A DNA stretch of 64,000 nt from contig NZ_CP031030.1 of the NCBI RefSeq assembly GCF_003711225.1, positions 6,251,501 to 6,315,500 on the forward strand. The letters run 5' to 3'. Below, one piece after another: positions 54,082 to 62,057 of this stretch. The notes beneath the pieces were generated by a model, which saw nothing but the letters and a program-made list of their open reading frames with translations, made no database searches and had not been told where the DNA came from. The DNA is from Runella sp. SP2. Its GTDB lineage: Bacteria > Bacteroidota > Bacteroidia > Cytophagales > Spirosomataceae. The stretch's first letter is position 1. Each line of letters starts with the position of its first letter. A program made the translations under genes and the position numbers.

Positions 54082-55692
54082 ATGAAAAGTAAACTTCTCC
54101 TAACCTCACTCCTTTGCTTTCATGCGTTTGGGCTCTTGGCTCAAGTCCAAAAAGCCCCCAACCGCGCCGAAGGCGATGGGCCTCACAAACGCCTTATCAT
54201 TCGGGGCGTCACCATCATCAATAGCACAGGTTCGCCTCCAATTGGCCCCATGGATATTTTGGTTGAAAACAACCGAATTGCCCAAATTCGCCAAGCAGGT
54301 TACCCTGGTATGCCCGCCCAAGACGGTATCAAAGCAACCTCCACCGATAAAGAACTGAACTGCCGTGGGATGTACCTTATGCCAGGGTTTGTGGATATGC
54401 ACGGACACATCGGTGGCGTGCAGCAAGGTGCCAACGCCGAATACGTATTTAAACTTTGGATGGCCCACGGTGTCACTACCGTCCGCGACCCATCGTGCGG
54501 GAATGGGCTCGACTGGGTCCTTGACCAAAAAGAAAAAAGCAACAAAAACTTGATTACTGCCCCGCGCATCAAGGCTTACACGGTGTTTGGGCAAGGGGCG
54601 AAAGATTTTATCACCACTCCCGAGCAAGCCCGCGAATGGGTACGCCAAAACGCCCAGAAGGGTGCCGATGGTATCAAGTTTTTCGGAGCCGAACCCGATG
54701 TATTCAAGGCGGCGTTGGAAGAAAACAAAAAACTCGGCCTTGGTTCGGCTTGCCACCACGCCCAAACCGAAGTAGCACGCATGAATGTACTGGCGACTGC
54801 CAAAGCGGGGCTGACCAGCATGGAGCACTGGTACGGGCTACCCGAAGCCCTTTTTGACGATAAAACCGTCCAAAATTATCCGTCCGACTACAATTACAAC
54901 AACGAGCAAAATCGCTTTGAAGAAGCAGGAAAATTGTGGAAGCAAGCCGCTAAACCTGGTTCAGAACGCTGGAATTACGTGATGGAAGAATTGTTGAAGC
55001 TAGATTTTACCCTCGACCCTACCTTCAACATCTACGAAGCCAACCGCGAACTAATGCTCGCCCGCCGTGCCGAGTGGCACGACGAATATACCCTGCCGTC
55101 GCTTTGGCGGTTTTATGGCCCAAGCCGAATTTCTCACGGGTCGTATTGGCACAATTGGGGAACAGAACAAGAAGTGGCGTGGAAAGAAAACTATCGGTTG
55201 TGGATGGCGTTTATCAACGAATACAAAAACCGAGGTGGTCGCGTCACGACGGGCTCTGATTCGGGCTTTATTTACCAATTGTACGGTTTTGCGTACATAC
55301 GCGAGCTGGAATTGCTGCGCGAAGCAGGTTTCCACCCAATGGAAGTCGTGCGGGCGGCCACCATCAAAGGGGCAGAAGCATTGGGAATGGCCAAAGAAAT
55401 TGGCTCGGTTGAAATTGGGAAATTGGCCGACTTTGTCATTACCGAAGAAAATCCGCTTGCCAACTTGAAAGTCCTTTATGGCACAGGAGCGATTCGTCTG
55501 AACGACAAAAACGAGGTGGTCCGCGCGGGTGGCGTCAAATATACCGTCAAAGATGGCATTGTTTATGATGCAAAAAAGCTTTTAGCCGACGTTCGTAAGA
55601 TTGTGGCTGATGCTAAAAAAGAGGAGAATTTTGAAATCACCCAGCCTGGTATTCCCCAAAAAGCAGGCAAAGTGTCGGGTAGCAATAAATAG
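54082..55692 (+). CDS. Secreted metal-dependent amidohydrolase
   Basis: A 536-aa exported amidohydrolase (signal MKSKLLLTSLLCFHAFGLLAQ). The composite beta-domain is followed by the TIM-barrel metal ligands HxH in PGFVDMHGHIGG, a Lys in GIKFFGAEP, His in SACHHAQTEV and SMEHWYG, and the catalytic Asp in VTTGSDSGF; the C-terminal GKLADFVITEENPL closes the beta-domain. It is of the imidazolonepropionase/prolidase-like group, and the substrate (a cyclic amide, dipeptide or similar) is unknown. It is monocistronic, directly before pheS. Confidence 0.85.
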   Translation: MKSKLLLTSLLCFHAFGLLAQVQKAPNRAEGDGPHKRLIIRGVTIINSTGSPPIGPMDILVENNRIAQIRQAGYPGMPAQDGIKATSTDKELNCRGMYLMPGFVDMHGHIGGVQQGANAEYVFKLWMAHGVTTVRDPSCGNGLDWVLDQKEKSNKNLITAPRIKAYTVFGQGAKDFITTPEQAREWVRQNAQKGADGIKFFGAEPDVFKAALEENKKLGLGSACHHAQTEVARMNVLATAKAGLTSMEHWYGLPEALFDDKTVQNYPSDYNYNNEQNRFEEAGKLWKQAAKPGSERWNYVMEELLKLDFTLDPTFNIYEANRELMLARRAEWHDEYTLPSLWRFYGPSRISHGSYWHNWGTEQEVAWKENYRLWMAFINEYKNRGGRVTTGSDSGFIYQLYGFAYIRELELLREAGFHPMEVVRAATIKGAEALGMAKEIGSVEIGKLADFVITEENPLANLKVLYGTGAIRLNDKNEVVRAGGVKYTVKDGIVYDAKKLLADVRKIVADAKKEENFEITQPGIPQKAGKVSGSNK

Positions 55693-55703
55693 GGAAGAAT
55701 GTT

Positions 55704-55711
55704 TAACTTTG
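55704..55711 (+). promoter_or_regulatory. -7 element of pheS
   Basis: TAACTTTG, perfect TAnnTTTG, 27 bp before the ATG at 55739. Confidence 0.55.
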
Positions 55712-55738
55712 CACCTATTAAAGTCACCAATCACCCCC

Positions 55739-56779
55739 ATGCTAACAGAACGCGTCAAAGAGATATATCAAGAAATTGAGCAGTTTGAAGTTGCTACCAA
55801 AGAGCAGTTAGAACAATACCGCCAACGATTTGTAGGAAGAAAAGGAGCCGTGGAAGCCTTGTTTGAAGGACTCAAAGACATCCCAAAAGAAGCCCGTCGT
55901 GCGGTAGGACAAGAACTGAATGCCCTCAAAAACTTTGCTACTGACCGTTTTACGGCCATTCAAGCAGAATTCGAGTCTAACGACGGTGGCAATGCTGGCC
56001 CAGCCATTGATTTAACCCTGCCCGTTGCGGCAAACCAACTAGGCAGCATTCACCCGCTGACGTTGGCACGCGCCAAAATCATCGAGATTTTTGAACGCAT
56101 GGGCTTTAGCGTAGCCGACGGCCCCGAAATCGAATCAGACTGGTACAACTTCACCGCGTTGAATTTTCCCGAAAATCACCCTGCCCGAGAAATGCAGGAT
56201 ACGTTTTTTGTGGCCAAAAACGCCGAAGACCCTACCCAAGATATGCTGTTGCGTACGCACACCTCCAACGTCCAAATTCGGATGATGGAGCGCCAAAAGC
56301 CGCCTATTCGCGCCATTATGCCTGGGCGGGTATATCGCAACGAAGCCATTTCGGCCCGCGCTCACTGCTTCTTCCACCAAGTAGAAGGGCTTTACATTGA
56401 CAAAAACGTAAGTTTCAAAGACTTAAAAGATACCCTCTACCACTTCTCAAAAGAGATGTTTGACAAAGACGTGAAGATTCGTCTGCGTCCTTCGTTTTTT
56501 CCTTTTACCGAACCTAGCGCCGAAATCGACATTTGGTTAGGAACTGACACCGAAGAAACGTATCGACTCTCGAAAGGAACGGGTTGGGTAGAAATTGCGG
56601 GAAGTGGCATGGTTGACCCGAACGTGTTGGCCAACTGCGGCATCGACCCCGAAGAATATACAGGTTTTGCGTTTGGGATGGGCGTTGAGCGCATTGCCCA
56701 GCTCCGTTACGGCGTTCGCGACCTTCGTCTTTATTCCGAAAATGACGTTCGTTTTTTGCGTCAATTTGAAGGAGTTTAG
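55739..56779 (+). CDS. pheS: Phenylalanyl-tRNA synthetase alpha subunit
   Basis: A 346-aa alpha subunit. The N-terminal coiled coil (TERVKEIYQEIEQFEVATKEQ) contacts tRNA(Phe), and GSIHPLTLARAKIIEIFERMGF opens the catalytic domain. Motif 2 (RVYRNEAISARAHCFFHQVEG), the phenylalanine pocket FPFTEPSAEIDIW and motif 3 (AFGMGVERIAQLRYG) are complete. The frame extends 46 codons upstream into the amidohydrolase gene, but the ATG at 55739 is right for the family (about 340 aa) and lies after a promoter box. No pheT follows, in contrast to many bacteria; the split is common in Bacteroidota. Confidence 0.95.
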   Translation: MLTERVKEIYQEIEQFEVATKEQLEQYRQRFVGRKGAVEALFEGLKDIPKEARRAVGQELNALKNFATDRFTAIQAEFESNDGGNAGPAIDLTLPVAANQLGSIHPLTLARAKIIEIFERMGFSVADGPEIESDWYNFTALNFPENHPAREMQDTFFVAKNAEDPTQDMLLRTHTSNVQIRMMERQKPPIRAIMPGRVYRNEAISARAHCFFHQVEGLYIDKNVSFKDLKDTLYHFSKEMFDKDVKIRLRPSFFPFTEPSAEIDIWLGTDTEETYRLSKGTGWVEIAGSGMVDPNVLANCGIDPEEYTGFAFGMGVERIAQLRYGVRDLRLYSENDVRFLRQFEGV

Positions 56780-56800
56780 GAGAAAAAATAGTGTTAGTTC

Positions 56801-56860
56801 GGTCGGGTTGTGAGCAACCCTCAGCACAAAGCGTGGGTCGGGTTGCTCACAACCCGACCG
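56801..56860. terminator. Inverted pair of TGAG-loop hairpins between pheS and the quinone oxidoreductase gene
   Basis: GGTCGGGTTG-TGAG-CAACCC (56801-56820) and its reverse complement (56840-56859) lie 19 bp apart and can form either two small hairpins or one 20-bp stem. They sit between convergent genes. The unit is also present at 10349-10391. Confidence 0.7.
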
Positions 56861-57821
56861 ATAGCACTATCTTCCCAATGTGCTCGCTGCTTTCCATCAG
56901 ACGATGCGCCTCAGCGGCTTCTTCCAAGGGAAACGTTTTATACAAAATAGGTTCAAAAGTACCTGCTTCTATCAACGGCCATACTTGTTTTTCCACCTCG
57001 GCGGCCAACTGCGCCTTAAACGCATCGTCGCGCGGGGCAAGCATACTTCCTGTAATCGTGATTCGCTTGCTCATTACTTCCAAAATATTGAATTGAGATT
57101 GCGCTCCTCCTAAACTCGCGATAAAACCCAAACGGCCATCAGGACGCAGCAGACGGATGTTTTTTGCGGTATAATCTCCCCCAACGTAGTCCAAAATCAC
57201 GTCCATTCCGTAGGGCTTTAATTCTTCCAAAAAATCTTGTGTTTTATAATTGACACAACGAACGGCGCCAAGTTCTTCGCAGAAACGGCACTTTTGGTCG
57301 CTGCCCGCTGTCGCAAACGCTTGCACGCCAAACGCCTTTGCCAACTGAATCGCCGTGACACCAATGCCACTCGTTCCGCCGTGTACCAAAAAATTTTCGC
57401 CAGTTTTCAACTGCATTCGTTGAAACACGTTGCTCCAAACCGTCATTATCGTTTCGGGCAAGCACGCAGCTTTTTCAAACGACATACCCGTTGGAACAGG
57501 CAAACAATGGTCTGCTTCGGCCAAGGCGTACTCGGCATATCCGCCATTTTTAATGAGCGCACACACCTTATCGCCGACTTTCCAACGCGACACATTTTCG
57601 CCAATTTCGGCGATGATTCCCGCAACTTCAAGCCCCAATGGCTCGGTAGGCGGCTGCGACGAAATCCCGTAACGACCTTGACGCATCAAAATATCGGCAC
57701 GATTTATGCCCGCCGCATAAACGCGGATAAGCACCTTTGTACCAGTAGAAATAGGGACAGAACGGTCTTCTAAAGACAAAACCTCAGGTCCTCCAGTTTG
57801 GGTAACTATCATTGCTTTCAT
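56847..57821 (-). CDS. NAD(P)H-dependent quinone oxidoreductase (zinc-independent MDR family)
   Basis: A 324-aa medium-chain reductase of the QOR/PIG3 type. GINRADILMRQGRY, LGLEVAGIIAEIG and the NAD(P)-binding VHGGTSGIGVTAIQLAKAFG are the family marks, and the structural and catalytic zinc cysteines of alcohol dehydrogenases are absent. PIG3-like proteins (LMRQGRY) reduce ortho-quinones with NADPH. The frame is open 25 codons further upstream, but the ATG at 57821 begins the family N-terminus MKAMIVTQTGGPEVL. The C-terminal codons overlap the palindromic terminator, so the end of the gene is part of the hairpin. Confidence 0.92.
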   Translation of the reverse strand: MKAMIVTQTGGPEVLSLEDRSVPISTGTKVLIRVYAAGINRADILMRQGRYGISSQPPTEPLGLEVAGIIAEIGENVSRWKVGDKVCALIKNGGYAEYALAEADHCLPVPTGMSFEKAACLPETIMTVWSNVFQRMQLKTGENFLVHGGTSGIGVTAIQLAKAFGVQAFATAGSDQKCRFCEELGAVRCVNYKTQDFLEELKPYGMDVILDYVGGDYTAKNIRLLRPDGRLGFIASLGGAQSQFNILEVMSKRITITGSMLAPRDDAFKAQLAAEVEKQVWPLIEAGTFEPILYKTFPLEEAAEAHRLMESSEHIGKIVLSVGL

Positions 57822-57897
57822 GGTCGTAAAAATAAAAGATAAGAAAATATAAAAATAGTCCATGAAGGTACATGACACTATCCCAAGAAACGTCACC

Positions 57898-57905
57898 TAA
57901 ATTTG
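57898..57905 (+). promoter_or_regulatory. -7 element of rhaEW
   Basis: TAAATTTG, perfect TAnnTTTG, 52 bp before the ATG at 57958. Confidence 0.5.
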
Positions 57906-57957
57906 TACTATCAATCTCAGAACAGGTACTATACTATTCATAATCGCACAAAACACC

Positions 57958-60090
57958 ATGTCAGCGACTACCACGCAATTCAAACATGTGAGCTATCTTT
58001 GGGACGAAGCCAAAGCCGCCGAACTCGCGGGCGACGAAGTAGCTCTTTTTATTTATCGTTCCAACATTCTGGGCGCCGATCTTCGTTTGACCAACTACGG
58101 AGGCGGTAACACGTCCGTTAAAATTACGGATAAAGACCCACTTACTGGCAAAGATGTCGAAGTAATGTGGATAAAAGGCTCAGGCGGAGACATTGGTACG
58201 CTCAAAAAATCAGGATGTGCGGCATTGTACATGGAGCGCCTACGAAACCTCGAAAACGTCTATCGTGGTGTGGAGTTTGAAGATGAAATGGTAGAATTGT
58301 TCAACCACTGTATCTTTGATCTCGCCTCAAAAGCACCATCTATTGATACTCCTCTCCACGGATTTTTACCCTTTGCGCACATCGACCACCTTCACCCAGA
58401 TGCCGCCATTGCCATTGCCGCAGCCAAAGACGGGAAGAAAATCACCGAAGAATTGTTTGGTGGTGAAGTAGGTTGGGTAGGTTGGCAACGCCCAGGGTTT
58501 GAGCTTGGTCTTCAGCTCCGCGCTTGTTTGGAAGAGGCCGCTTCTCGCGGTGTCAAATTGCGTGGTATCATGCTTGGTTCACACGGGTTGTTTACGTGGG
58601 GTGACACTGCCTACGAAAGCTACCTCAATACCCTCGAAGTCATCGAAAAATGTGCCGAATACTTAGAAGCAAATTACGGTAAGACTCGTCCCGTATTTGG
58701 AGGGCCCAAAATCGAGAGCCTTCCTGTAGAAACACGCACAAAACAAGCGTCAAAATTAGCACCTATTTTGCGTGGTTTCTGCTCGTCGTACCGCACGATG
58801 GTCGGCCATTTTACCGACGATGCGCGCGTACTGGAGTTTATAAACTCAAATGATTTGGACAAACTAGCTCCCCTCGGAACTTCTTGCCCCGACCACTTCC
58901 TCCGCACAAAAATCTCTCCGTTGGTACTTGAGCTTGCTCCCGACGAAGACCTATCGGACGTAGCAGCTATCAAAGCGAAATTAACACCTGCGTTTGAAGC
59001 CTACCGTGCGATGTACTCCGAATATTACGAAGCTTGTAAGCACCCTAATAGCCCTGCCATGCGCGACCCTAATCCTGTCGTTATTTTGTATCCAGGGGTC
59101 GGAATGTTTACCTTCTCAAAAGATAAAACGACGGCCCGTTTGGCGTCGGAGTATTACATCAATGCCGTCAACGTAATGAAGGGCGCGGAAGCGGTATCTG
59201 AATATACGGCATTGCCCCGTCAAGAAGCGTTTAATATCGAGTATTGGTTGCTCGAAGAGGCCAAACTTCAACGAATGCCCAAACCCAAAGCCTTGTCAGG
59301 GCGAGTAGCACTCGTAACGGGAAGCGCAGGGGGAATTGGTAAAGCTATTGCGAAAAAGTTTGCCGAAGAAGGCGCAGTGGTTGTTCTTAATGACATCAAC
59401 GAAGAACGTCTTGCGGGAGCAAAAGACGAATTTGTGAAGAAATTTGGCAGAGATTCAGTAGCTACCACGCTTCTCAACGTAACCGATGCTGCTAGCATTG
59501 TGGATGCGATGGATGCCGCAGCGCTTGCGTTTGGTGGCGTCGATATTATCGTCAACAACGCAGGTATCAGTATTTCAAAACCCATCCAAGACCATACTCT
59601 TCAAGATTGGGATCGCTTGTACGACATCCTCGTCAAAGGGCAGTTCCTTGTGACTCAAGCAGGGGTAGAAGTAATGCGCAAGCAAGGTTTTGGGGGTGAT
59701 GTCATCAATATTGTGAGTAAAAATGCCCTTGTTTCTGGGCCAAACAACGCAGGTTATGGTTCGGCTAAAGCAGCTCAGTTGCACTTGAGCCGCTTGAATG
59801 CAGCCGAATTGGGCGGCGATAAAATTCGCGTTAATACTGTCAATCCAGACGCCGTTATCGCTGACTCAAACATTTGGGCAGGTGGCTGGGCCGAAGGACG
59901 CGCCAAAGCCTACGGCATTACGATTGAAGAGCTTCCTGCTTATTATGCCAAACGTACGCTTCTCAACGAAGCCATTCTACCCGACGATATCGCCAATGCG
60001 TGCTTCGCATTCGTAGGAGGCTTACTCAGCAAGTCAACGGGCAACGTTTTGAACGTTGATGGCGGAGTAGCCATGGCGTTTGTTCGCTAA
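57958..60090 (+). CDS. Bifunctional rhamnulose-1-phosphate aldolase / lactaldehyde-type short-chain dehydrogenase
   Basis: A 710-aa fusion (RhaEW type). Residues about 1-420 form a class II aldolase: FIYRSNILGADLRLTNYGGGNTSVK, HGFLPFAHIDHLHPDA with the zinc histidines, and LGSHGLFTWGD. Residues about 435-710 form a classical SDR with TGSAGGIGKAIAKKFAEEGA, NNAG and the catalytic Tyr/Lys in AGYGSAKAAQL. It splits rhamnulose-1-phosphate into dihydroxyacetone phosphate and L-lactaldehyde, and oxidises the latter. It is the first gene of the rhamnose cluster and is followed by a 30-bp palindrome. YuxG-like fusions of this kind are known in Bacillus, Bacteroidota and others. Confidence 0.92.
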   Translation: MSATTTQFKHVSYLWDEAKAAELAGDEVALFIYRSNILGADLRLTNYGGGNTSVKITDKDPLTGKDVEVMWIKGSGGDIGTLKKSGCAALYMERLRNLENVYRGVEFEDEMVELFNHCIFDLASKAPSIDTPLHGFLPFAHIDHLHPDAAIAIAAAKDGKKITEELFGGEVGWVGWQRPGFELGLQLRACLEEAASRGVKLRGIMLGSHGLFTWGDTAYESYLNTLEVIEKCAEYLEANYGKTRPVFGGPKIESLPVETRTKQASKLAPILRGFCSSYRTMVGHFTDDARVLEFINSNDLDKLAPLGTSCPDHFLRTKISPLVLELAPDEDLSDVAAIKAKLTPAFEAYRAMYSEYYEACKHPNSPAMRDPNPVVILYPGVGMFTFSKDKTTARLASEYYINAVNVMKGAEAVSEYTALPRQEAFNIEYWLLEEAKLQRMPKPKALSGRVALVTGSAGGIGKAIAKKFAEEGAVVVLNDINEERLAGAKDEFVKKFGRDSVATTLLNVTDAASIVDAMDAAALAFGGVDIIVNNAGISISKPIQDHTLQDWDRLYDILVKGQFLVTQAGVEVMRKQGFGGDVINIVSKNALVSGPNNAGYGSAKAAQLHLSRLNAAELGGDKIRVNTVNPDAVIADSNIWAGGWAEGRAKAYGITIEELPAYYAKRTLLNEAILPDDIANACFAFVGGLLSKSTGNVLNVDGGVAMAFVR

Positions 60091-60129
60091 AAAAGATTGT
60101 TTTTTCATCATAGGTTAGTTTAATACTCG

Positions 60130-60159
60130 AATCTAACGCCTGAATTCAGGCGTTAGATT
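60130..60159. terminator. 30-bp perfect palindrome after rhaEW
   Basis: Half-site AATCTAACGCCTGAA, exactly mirrored (60130-60159) and followed by TTTA. It may be both terminator and REP-like element. Confidence 0.65.
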
Positions 60160-60172
60160 TTACCTACGAAGC

Positions 60173-60313
60173 TCATTTTTTAGTAAGAGGTAGTTGTACT
60201 TTTTTTAAAATGTTAGCCATTTTATCTATTTGCTCTTTAATCTCAGGACTTTTCAAATTGATATATGGCATCGTTTTTTCAGAGTACGTTGATACTGCTT
60301 TTTTGGTTTTCAT
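60173..60313 (-). CDS. Small (46-aa) protein coupled to the DUF6934-like gene
   Basis: A 46-aa open frame from the ATG at 60313 to a TGA at 60173, too short for standard ORF calls. The product begins MKTKKAVSTYSEKTMPYINL and ends KKVQLPLTKK, is basic, and is predicted helical in its second half. Its ATG overlaps the stop of the upstream gene by 4 bp (ATGA), the same coupling seen in toxin-antitoxin and other paired genes. The role is unknown. Confidence 0.65.
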   Translation of the reverse strand: MKTKKAVSTYSEKTMPYINLKSPEIKEQIDKMANILKKVQLPLTKK

Positions 60314-60756
60314 GATTTTTGAGTTATTAAATATCCGACATAGTTGCCCTTACTGTTAAAACTTTCAAGTATCCCGTTTTCAGTAATTCCGACTACGTCA
60401 TAATAGAGATTGGTTTCTTTTAAAAATTGCGTAATTGCGGCACGATATAACCTCGTTCTGCTAGAAGTGCTTCCTGTAAATGCTACAGTAGCCATAGGAT
60501 AATGCTCGAAAAAAGTAGATAACGTATCAACTACAGTAGTTAAAACTTGTTTCATGTCATTATTATTACTAGCTGATAGAATATCAATGTCGCCATTTTC
60601 TTTTAAGTCGCCAAAAATCAATTGATATAAATCTGGATTATCATCCGACAAAATATACGCGACTGCCTTGCGAATAATTCTTTCCTGACTGATACTTTCA
60701 AAAACAAATTGCAAATTATCAGAAGAGGATTGAAGCTGGTAAATAGGTTTGTCCAT
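60310..60756 (-). CDS. DUF6934-like protein
   Basis: A 148-aa protein of unknown function. TVAFTGSTSSRTRLYRAAITQFLKE resembles the TGSTxARTRLYxxAI signature that I associate with DUF6934, a family mostly from Bacteroidota; the assignment is by memory. YDVVGITENGILESFN and GNYVGYLI close the domain. The frame begins at a TTG (60762), but the ATG at 60756 is better. A TATCTTTG box ends 3 bp before it, so the mRNA should be leaderless. The gene sits on the opposite strand between rhaEW and rhaI, with a 4-bp overlap with a 46-aa ORF downstream, and so interrupts the rhamnose cluster. Confidence 0.75.
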   Translation of the reverse strand: MDKPIYQLQSSSDNLQFVFESISQERIIRKAVAYILSDDNPDLYQLIFGDLKENGDIDILSASNNNDMKQVLTTVVDTLSTFFEHYPMATVAFTGSTSSRTRLYRAAITQFLKETNLYYDVVGITENGILESFNSKGNYVGYLITQKS

Positions 60757-60759
60757 TAA

Positions 60760-60767
60760 CAAAGATA
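60760..60767 (-). promoter_or_regulatory. -7 element of the DUF6934-like pair
   Basis: TATCTTTG on the minus strand, perfect TAnnTTTG. Only 3 bp separate it from the ATG at 60756. It lies in front of rhaI, which reads the other way. Confidence 0.55.
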
Positions 60768-60781
60768 ACTAAAGTTCAATT

Positions 60782-62056
60782 ATGCAACTCGAAAAGTATA
60801 AAATACAACAGCATAACGATGACCTACTTACGGGACATCAACGCCGTTTGAGCTTCGCTGTTTCAGAAATTGAAAATGCCGAAGCCATCATTCAAAAATT
60901 GGTTGATTTTCAAATTGCCATTCCTTCGTGGGCACTTGGAACGGGTGGAACGCGCTTTGGCCGTTTTGCGGGCGGTGGCGAACCTCGTAGCCTTGAAGAA
61001 AAAATTGAAGACGTAGGTCTATTACACGCCTTGAATCAAGCATCGGGCGCAATCTCCCTTCACATTCCATGGGATATTCCAAAAGATGCCAAAGCGATTA
61101 AAGCATTGGCAGCTCAACACGGTTTGAAATTTGACGCCGTTAACTCCAATACCTTCCAAGACCAAGCCGACCAAGCGTTAAGTTATAAGTTTGGTTCGTT
61201 ACAAAACGTTGACAAAGGCGTTCGTAAACAAGCCATTGAACATAATATTGAAGTGATTAAGCACGGTATCGAGCTTGGTTCGGAATCGTTGACGGTTTGG
61301 CTTTCAGACGGTTCGTGTTTCCCAGGCCAACTCAATTTCCGTAGAGCTTACCAAAATACCCTCGAAAGTCTTCACGAAATTTATGCGGCCATGCCCGAAA
61401 ATTGGAAGATGTTCTTGGAATACAAAGCCTACGAACCTAACTTCTATTCGACTACGGTAGCCGACTGGGGACAGTCCTACTCTTACGTGAAGAAACTTGG
61501 AGAGCGCGCTTATACGCTTGTCGATTTGGGACACCATCTACCTAATGCCAACATTGAGCAAATCGTAGCCTTGTTGTTGATGGAAGAAAAACTTGGTGGT
61601 TTCCACTTCAACGACTCAAAATACGGCGATGATGACCTCACTGCAGGTGCCATGAAGCCTTACCAATTGTTCCTTATCTTCAATGAACTAGTCGATGGAA
61701 TGGACGCTCGTGGCATGAATCACGCTACTGATTTGGGCTGGATGATTGATGCCTCTCACAATGTCAAAGACCCACTAGAAGACTTACTACAATCTGTAGA
61801 AGGAATTATGATGGCTTATGCCCAGGCACTTTCGGTCGATAGAAAAGCCCTCGAAGAAGCACAAGCTGTCAGCGATGTGGTTCGTTGCCAAGAAATTCTT
61901 CAAAATGCGTTCCGTACCGACGTGCGTTCGCTCGTTGCCGAGGCTCGTCTTCGGGCAGGAGGAGCGTTAAATCCATTGGGTCTTTTCCGCCACTCAAAAG
62001 TACGCGAAAATCTCATTGCCGAACGAGGTCTTAAAACTGTAGCGACTGGCTTGTAA
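60782..62056 (+). CDS. rhaI: L-rhamnose isomerase (Pseudomonas stutzeri type)
   Basis: A 424-aa isomerase that converts L-rhamnose to L-rhamnulose. It is close in plan to the 430-aa P. stutzeri L-rhamnose isomerase: IPSWALGTGGTRFGRF, NSNTFQDQ, LTVWLSDGSCFPGQLNFRRA and EYKAYEPNFYSTTVADWG with the metal Glu. LVDLGHHLPNANIEQIVALL, then GGFHFNDSKYGDDDLTAGA and MIDASHNVKDP carry the remaining metal ligands and active-site residues. This is not the E. coli RhaA form. The gene overlaps the promoter of the opposite DUF6934-like pair and is 1 bp before the kinase gene. Confidence 0.93.
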   Translation: MQLEKYKIQQHNDDLLTGHQRRLSFAVSEIENAEAIIQKLVDFQIAIPSWALGTGGTRFGRFAGGGEPRSLEEKIEDVGLLHALNQASGAISLHIPWDIPKDAKAIKALAAQHGLKFDAVNSNTFQDQADQALSYKFGSLQNVDKGVRKQAIEHNIEVIKHGIELGSESLTVWLSDGSCFPGQLNFRRAYQNTLESLHEIYAAMPENWKMFLEYKAYEPNFYSTTVADWGQSYSYVKKLGERAYTLVDLGHHLPNANIEQIVALLLMEEKLGGFHFNDSKYGDDDLTAGAMKPYQLFLIFNELVDGMDARGMNHATDLGWMIDASHNVKDPLEDLLQSVEGIMMAYAQALSVDRKALEEAQAVSDVVRCQEILQNAFRTDVRSLVAEARLRAGGALNPLGLFRHSKVRENLIAERGLKTVATGL

Positions 62057-62057
62057 G

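Noticed and set aside
54106-54828. 240-codon minus-strand frame inside the amidohydrolase gene
   Set aside because: Antisense shadow. The plus-strand frame has the full metal-binding set.
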